Positions 60,729 to 64,000 of a DNA stretch of 64,000 bases are shown here, piece after piece (the stretch's first letter is position 1; every line of letters starts with the position of its first letter). Source of the DNA: Paracoccus acridae. Its GTDB lineage: Bacteria; Pseudomonadota; Alphaproteobacteria; Rhodobacterales; Rhodobacteraceae. The notes beneath the pieces were generated by a model. That model saw nothing but the letters and a program-made list of their open reading frames with translations. It made no database searches and was not told the DNA's origin. The DNA lies in the NCBI RefSeq assembly GCF_014642735.1, contig NZ_BMIV01000004.1, positions 212,500 to 276,499 on the forward strand, in the 5' to 3' direction. The translations under genes were made by a program, and so were the position numbers.

Positions 60729-62033
60729 ATGGACAGGCCGACCAACCGGCGGGTTCTGGCGATCGCCTTGCCCATCGTGATATCGAACGCGACCGTGCCT
60801 TTGCTGGGACTGGTCGATACCGGGGTCATCGGGCAACTGGGCCGGCCCGAGGCGATTGGGGCCGTCGCCATTGGATCCGTGATCCTAACCTCGATCTATT
60901 GGATCTTCGGCTTCCTGCGGATGGGGACATCGGGCCTTGTGGCGCAAAGCCATGGCGCGGGTCAGGGGGCCGAAAGCGGCGCGCATCTGCTGCGCGCGCT
61001 GGCGATAGCCGGGGCCGCGGGGCTGGGCTTCGTCCTGATCCAGGGCGCGGTCTTCTGGGCTGCGTTCAGGATTGCCCCGACCTCGGCCGCGGTCGAGGCC
61101 TTGGCCCGCGACTACCTGTCGATCCGCATCTGGGGGGCGCCCGCGACCATCGCCCTTTATGCCATCACCGGCTGGCTGATCGCGGTGGAACGGGCGAAAT
61201 CCGTGCTTTTGCTGCATCTGGTCCAGAACGGGCTGAACGTCGTACTGTCAGTCTGGTTCGTCCTGGGGTTGGAATGGGGCGTCCCCGGCGTCGCCGTCGG
61301 CACGCTGCTGTCGGAATATTGCGGGCTTGCCTTGGGGCTGTGGATGACCCGCAAGCCCTTGGCGCAGGGCTGGCACGCGGCCGGGCTGTTCGCGCGGGAC
61401 AAGCTGACGCGCCTTGCACGCGTGAACAGCGACATCATGATCCGGTCCGTCCTGCTTCAGGCCAGCTTCACCAGCTTTGTCTTCCTGGGCGCGGGGCAGG
61501 GCGACGTGACGCTGGCTGCCAACCAGGTGCTGCTGCAATTCCTGTCGATCACCGCCTATGCCCTGGACGGCTTCGCCTTCGCCGCCGAAAGCCTGGTGGG
61601 GCAGGCGGTCGGCGCCCGCAAGCCGGACGGGGTGCGGCAGGCATCCCGCCTTGCCTCGGCCTGGGGTGTCGCAGGGGCGCTTGCCCTGGGGCTGGCCTTC
61701 TGGCTTTGCGGAGGCGCGATCATCGACCTGCTGACCACATCCCCCGAGGTGCGGGCCGAGGCGCGAGCCTATCTGCCCTGGCTGGGGCTTGCGCCGGTGA
61801 TCGGGGTCGGAGCCTGGATGCTGGACGGCATCTTCATCGGCGCGACGCTGACGCGCGACATGCGGGTGGCGATGATCTGGTCGGCCCTGGCCTTCCTGGC
61901 CGCCGTGCTGCTGTTGCCGCCGGTCTGGGGGAACCATGGGCTGTGGGCGGCGCTGATGGTGCTGAACCTGTCGCGCGGCGTGACCATGGCGCTGCGCTAT
62001 CCGCGCGCCGAAGCCGCGGCCCGGCCCGCATGA
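60729..62033 (+). CDS. MATE-family efflux transporter (DinF-like)
   Basis: A 434-residue membrane protein with about 12 helices and two MATE halves. It starts RRVLAIALPIVISNATVPLLGLVDTGVIGQLG, the usual MATE opening, and the second half has FAAESLVGQAVGARKPDGVRQ. The DinF/NorM-like arrangement suggests export of drugs or organic cations by sodium or proton exchange. It follows the thioesterase genes by nine bases and ends before a strong terminator. Confidence 0.92.
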   Translation: MDRPTNRRVLAIALPIVISNATVPLLGLVDTGVIGQLGRPEAIGAVAIGSVILTSIYWIFGFLRMGTSGLVAQSHGAGQGAESGAHLLRALAIAGAAGLGFVLIQGAVFWAAFRIAPTSAAVEALARDYLSIRIWGAPATIALYAITGWLIAVERAKSVLLLHLVQNGLNVVLSVWFVLGLEWGVPGVAVGTLLSEYCGLALGLWMTRKPLAQGWHAAGLFARDKLTRLARVNSDIMIRSVLLQASFTSFVFLGAGQGDVTLAANQVLLQFLSITAYALDGFAFAAESLVGQAVGARKPDGVRQASRLASAWGVAGALALGLAFWLCGGAIIDLLTTSPEVRAEARAYLPWLGLAPVIGVGAWMLDGIFIGATLTRDMRVAMIWSALAFLAAVLLLPPVWGNHGLWAALMVLNLSRGVTMALRYPRAEAAARPA

Positions 62034-62035
62034 AA

Positions 62036-62057
62036 AAGGGGGCCGACCGGCCCCCTT
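62036..62057. terminator. Terminator between the MATE gene and the ATPase zeta gene
   Basis: AAGGGGGCCG pairs with CGGCCCCCTT around a 2-base centre, directly after the MATE stop codon. It has A-run and T-rich flanks, so it could stop transcription from both sides. The convergent gene ends 22 bases beyond. Confidence 0.75.
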
Positions 62058-62078
62058 GTTGGAACGATCAGCGCGGTT

Positions 62079-62396
62079 TCACGTCGTTTCGTCGATGATC
62101 TGGTGGCGCGCGACCTGCATCAGTTCGGCCATCTTGGTGCGGATTTCCGACTCGCCCGCCTTGCCTTCCAGATCGGCCGCCAGCTTGCGATACACATCGT
62201 CCTCGCCTGGCTCCTCGAAGTCCGAGGTCACGACGGTCATCGCATAGGCGCGCGCGTCGTCGCCCGTCTTGCCCAGAAGCCCGGCCGCCCATTCGCCCAG
62301 CAGGCGGTTGCGGCGGGCATCGGCCTTGAAGCGCAGGTTGGCGTCATGCGCGAACTTGGATTCGTAACCGCGTTCGCGGTCGTCGAAGGTGGTCAT
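62079..62396 (-). CDS. ATPase inhibitor subunit zeta (DUF1476)
   Basis: A 105-residue helical protein (MTTFDDRERGYESKFAHDANLRFK...). It matches the DUF1476 family, whose Paracoccus denitrificans member is the zeta subunit that blocks ATP hydrolysis by F1FO-ATPase. In known work the N-terminal region is inhibitory and inserts at the catalytic interface. The C-terminal four-helix part here includes RNRLLGEWAAGLLGKTGDDARAYAM. The atp operons are not in the window. It is divergent from purC. Confidence 0.92.
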   Translation of the reverse strand: MTTFDDRERGYESKFAHDANLRFKADARRNRLLGEWAAGLLGKTGDDARAYAMTVVTSDFEEPGEDDVYRKLAADLEGKAGESEIRTKMAELMQVARHQIIDETT

Positions 62397-62526
62397 CGTG
62401 GCCTCCGTGTTGTCTTGGCCCCGATGTTATCCCGGCCACGGCCGCTTGCAAGCCTCTCGTATTGCCCCCGGGTGCGCTTGTGAGGTAAGGCGCTTTGGAT
62501 AAGGGACATGCGAAAGGACGCCCGCC

Positions 62527-63288
62527 ATGGCACCGCGCCGCAAGAAGATCTATGAAGGCAAGGCGAAGATCCTGTACGAAGGCACCGAACCCGGCACGCT
62601 GGTCCAGTACTTCAAGGACGACGCGACCGCCTTCAACGCGCAGAAGAAGGCCGTGATCGAAGGCAAGGGCGTCCTGAACAACCGCCTTTCCGAGTTCTTC
62701 ATGAACGGGCTGACGAATATCGGCGTCCCCAATCATTTCATCCGCCGCATCAACATGCGCGAGCAACTGATCCGCCAGGTGGAGATCGTGCCCCTGGAAG
62801 TGATCGTGCGCAACTTCGCCGCCGGCTCCCTGTCCAAGCGCCTGGGGCTGGAGGAAGGCACGCTGCTGCCGCGTCCCATCGTCGAATACAGCTTCAAGAA
62901 CGACGAACTGGGCGACCCGATGGTGTCCGAGGAATACATCATTGCCTTCGGCTGGGCGACCCAGCAGGATCTGGACGATATCGTGTCGCTGGCGCTGCGC
63001 GTGAACGACTTCCTGTCGGGCGTCTTCTATGGCGTCGGCATCAAGCTGATCGACTTCAAGATCGAGATCGGGCGCGTCTGGGATAACGATTTCATGCGCC
63101 TGATCGTCGCCGACGAGATCAGCCCGGACAGCTGCCGCTTGTGGGACATGAAGACCAACCAGAAGCTGGACAAGGACGTGTTCCGCCGCGACCTGGGCAA
63201 CCTGACCGACGCCTATACCGAGGTTGCGCGCCGCCTGGGCCTGATGCCCGCCAATACCACCAGCCTGAAGCCGACCGCGATCAATTGA
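62527..63288 (+). CDS. purC: Phosphoribosylaminoimidazole-succinocarboxamide synthase
   Basis: A 253-residue SAICAR synthetase of purine synthesis. The N-terminus [20 protein letters not shown] forms the ATP-binding strands. The conserved [39 protein letters not shown] and [10 protein letters not shown] blocks are present. It is followed 11 bases later by purS, as usual in alphaproteobacteria. Confidence 0.97.
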   Translation: MAPRRKKIYEGKAKILYEGTEPGTLVQYFKDDATAFNAQKKAVIEGKGVLNNRLSEFFMNGLTNIGVPNHFIRRINMREQLIRQVEIVPLEVIVRNFAAGSLSKRLGLEEGTLLPRPIVEYSFKNDELGDPMVSEEYIIAFGWATQQDLDDIVSLALRVNDFLSGVFYGVGIKLIDFKIEIGRVWDNDFMRLIVADEISPDSCRLWDMKTNQKLDKDVFRRDLGNLTDAYTEVARRLGLMPANTTSLKPTAIN

Positions 63289-63299
63289 AGGAAGACGCC

Positions 63300-63539
63300 A
63301 TGAAAGCCCGTGTCACGATCATGCTGAAGGATGGCGTCCTGGACCCGCAGGGCGAGGCGATCCGCCACGCGCTTGGCGGTCTTGGACACAAGGGCGTGGC
63401 GGGTGTCCGCCAGGGCAAGGTGATCGAACTGGATCTGGACGCGACCGATGCGGCGCAGGCCAAGACCGAGGTGGAAAAGATGTGCGAGGGGCTTCTGGCG
63501 AATACCGTGATCGAGAAATACTCGGTCGAGATCGTCTGA
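63300..63539 (+). CDS. purS: Phosphoribosylformylglycinamidine synthase subunit PurS
   Basis: A 79-residue small subunit of the PurSQL complex. It reads KARVTIMLKDGVLDPQGEAIRHALGGLGHKGVAGVRQGKVIELDL, the usual PurS fold. ATG 63300 follows AAGGAAGA. purQ and purL are not seen before the right edge; the next gene is an ABC ATPase instead, so they lie elsewhere. Confidence 0.94.
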   Translation: MKARVTIMLKDGVLDPQGEAIRHALGGLGHKGVAGVRQGKVIELDLDATDAAQAKTEVEKMCEGLLANTVIEKYSVEIV

Positions 63540-63545
63540 CGCAGC

Positions 63546-63573
63546 GGCAACCTGCGTTTATCGGCAGGTTGCC
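63546..63573 (+). terminator. Hairpin after purS
   Basis: A perfect 10-base stem GGCAACCTGC/GCAGGTTGCC with an 8-base loop, starting seven bases after the purS stop. There is no T-run, so Rho-independent termination would be weak. Confidence 0.5.
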
Positions 63574-63620
63574 CCGCAGACCCCGTTGCAAAAGCGCCGG
63601 GATTATCGCCCAATGCGCCG

Positions 63621-64000
63621 ATGATGAACGATAAAGCCAGCCCGCAAGACGCCGCGCCCGTGATCCGGATCCAAGGGCTTCACAAGTCCTATGGCCAGGT
63701 CGAGGTGCTGAAGGGCGTGTCCCTGACCGCGCCGCGCGGGCATGTGGTCAGTCTGATCGGATCCTCGGGGTCGGGCAAGTCCACGCTGCTGCGCTGCTGC
63801 AATCTTCTGGAAAACAGCCAGGCCGGAGAGATCAGCTTCGAAGGCGAACCGGTCCGGTGGAAGGGGCAGGGCATGGCCCGCGTGCCTGCCGACCGTGCCC
63901 AGGTGATGCGGTTCCGCACCAACCTGTCGATGGTCTTCCAGCAGTTCAACCTGTGGTCCCACATGTCCATCCTGCAGAACGTGATGGAGGCGCCGGTGAC
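63621..64000 (+). CDS. Amino-acid-type ABC transporter ATP-binding protein, partial at right edge
   Basis: The first 126 codons of an ABC ATPase of the HisP/GlnQ/OccP type. It starts MMNDKASPQD (tandem ATG at 63621 and 63624). The N-terminal strand VIRIQGLHKSYGQVEVLKGVSL and Walker A SLIGSSGSGKSTLLRCCNLLE follow, then the Q-loop MVFQQFNLWSHMSILQNVMEAP, where the window ends. The HisP-like insert after the first strand pair (WKGQGMARVPADRAQVMRF) suggests a histidine, opine or basic-amino-acid importer. The rest lies outside the window. Confidence 0.92.
   Translation, partial: MMNDKASPQDAAPVIRIQGLHKSYGQVEVLKGVSLTAPRGHVVSLIGSSGSGKSTLLRCCNLLENSQAGEISFEGEPVRWKGQGMARVPADRAQVMRFRTNLSMVFQQFNLWSHMSILQNVMEAPV

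Overview
The window is high-G+C chromosomal DNA from an alphaproteobacterium, most likely a Paracoccus or a close Rhodobacterales relative. The support is gene content: a DUF1476 protein of the type that forms the zeta inhibitor subunit of Paracoccus F1-ATPase, a bacterial NDUFA12 homologue of complex I, an NAD-linked FdsGBACD-type formate dehydrogenase, rpsA-ihfB linkage, and typical Rhodobacterales families (DUF2155, DUF2927, DUF2237, DUF4893). Species assignment is inference. I see no prophage, insertion sequence, CRISPR array, rRNA or tRNA gene. Almost every stretch is coding and many genes overlap by 1-4 bases.

Layout. 1-2821 (minus): a telA / DUF2927 lipoprotein / SPFH-protein cluster, cut by the left edge. 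3160-4587: a polyprenyl-phosphate sugar transferase and a convergent WecG/TagA glycosyltransferase. 4666-9535: DUF1330 protein, then an RND efflux adaptor and pump. 9554-16440: a LysR regulator and a molybdenum formate dehydrogenase operon (fdsG, fdsB, fdsA, fdhD, fdsD). 16505-18297: lipid kinase and metallophosphoesterase. 18237-20756 (minus): modABC molybdate importer. 21040-26050: rpsA, ihfB, a LapA-like membrane protein, trpF, a GNAT acetyltransferase, trpB. 26110-28596: a secreted Gly/Ser/Asp-repeat protein, then DUF4893, DUF2237 and pth on the minus strand. 28751-32134: clpP, clpX, NDUFA12 homologue, mlaD, DUF2155. 32101-35770 (minus): aat, accC, accB, hisE, hisF. 35868-36923: selD. 36982-42456 (minus): a five-gene peptide ABC importer. 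42876-46642: TRAP transporter dctQM with convergent dctP. 46813-50334 (minus): eno, an EEP-family phosphatase or nuclease, selO. 50446-52577: obgE, proB. 52665-59660 (minus): a beta-oxidation island (multifunctional protein, thiolase, GST, acyl-CoA dehydrogenase, two MerR regulators). 59794-62033: two PaaI thioesterases and a MATE pump. 62079-64000: ATPase zeta subunit (minus), purC, purS, and the start of an amino-acid-type ABC ATPase.

How genes work together. Formate dehydrogenase needs the molybdenum bis-MGD cofactor. FdhD acts on that cofactor and the divergent modABC about 2 kb away imports molybdate, so 9.5-20.8 kb reads as a formate-oxidation and molybdenum module. A palindromic T-N11-A site lies on the lysR stop codon just upstream of fdsG. 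The fad island holds dehydrogenation, hydration, second oxidation and thiolysis enzymes beside MerR regulators. clpPX, pth, aat and rpsA belong to protein synthesis and turnover.

Most of the window is orthodox housekeeping DNA and I do not see a convincing undescribed defence or mobile system. The least explained items are a repeated intergenic element (24.78, 36.95, 56.73 and 56.93 kb), the low-complexity secreted protein with a long hairpin abutting its ribosome binding site, the telA/DUF2927/SPFH cluster, and a Gly/Pro/Ala-rich tail on a TRAP permease.
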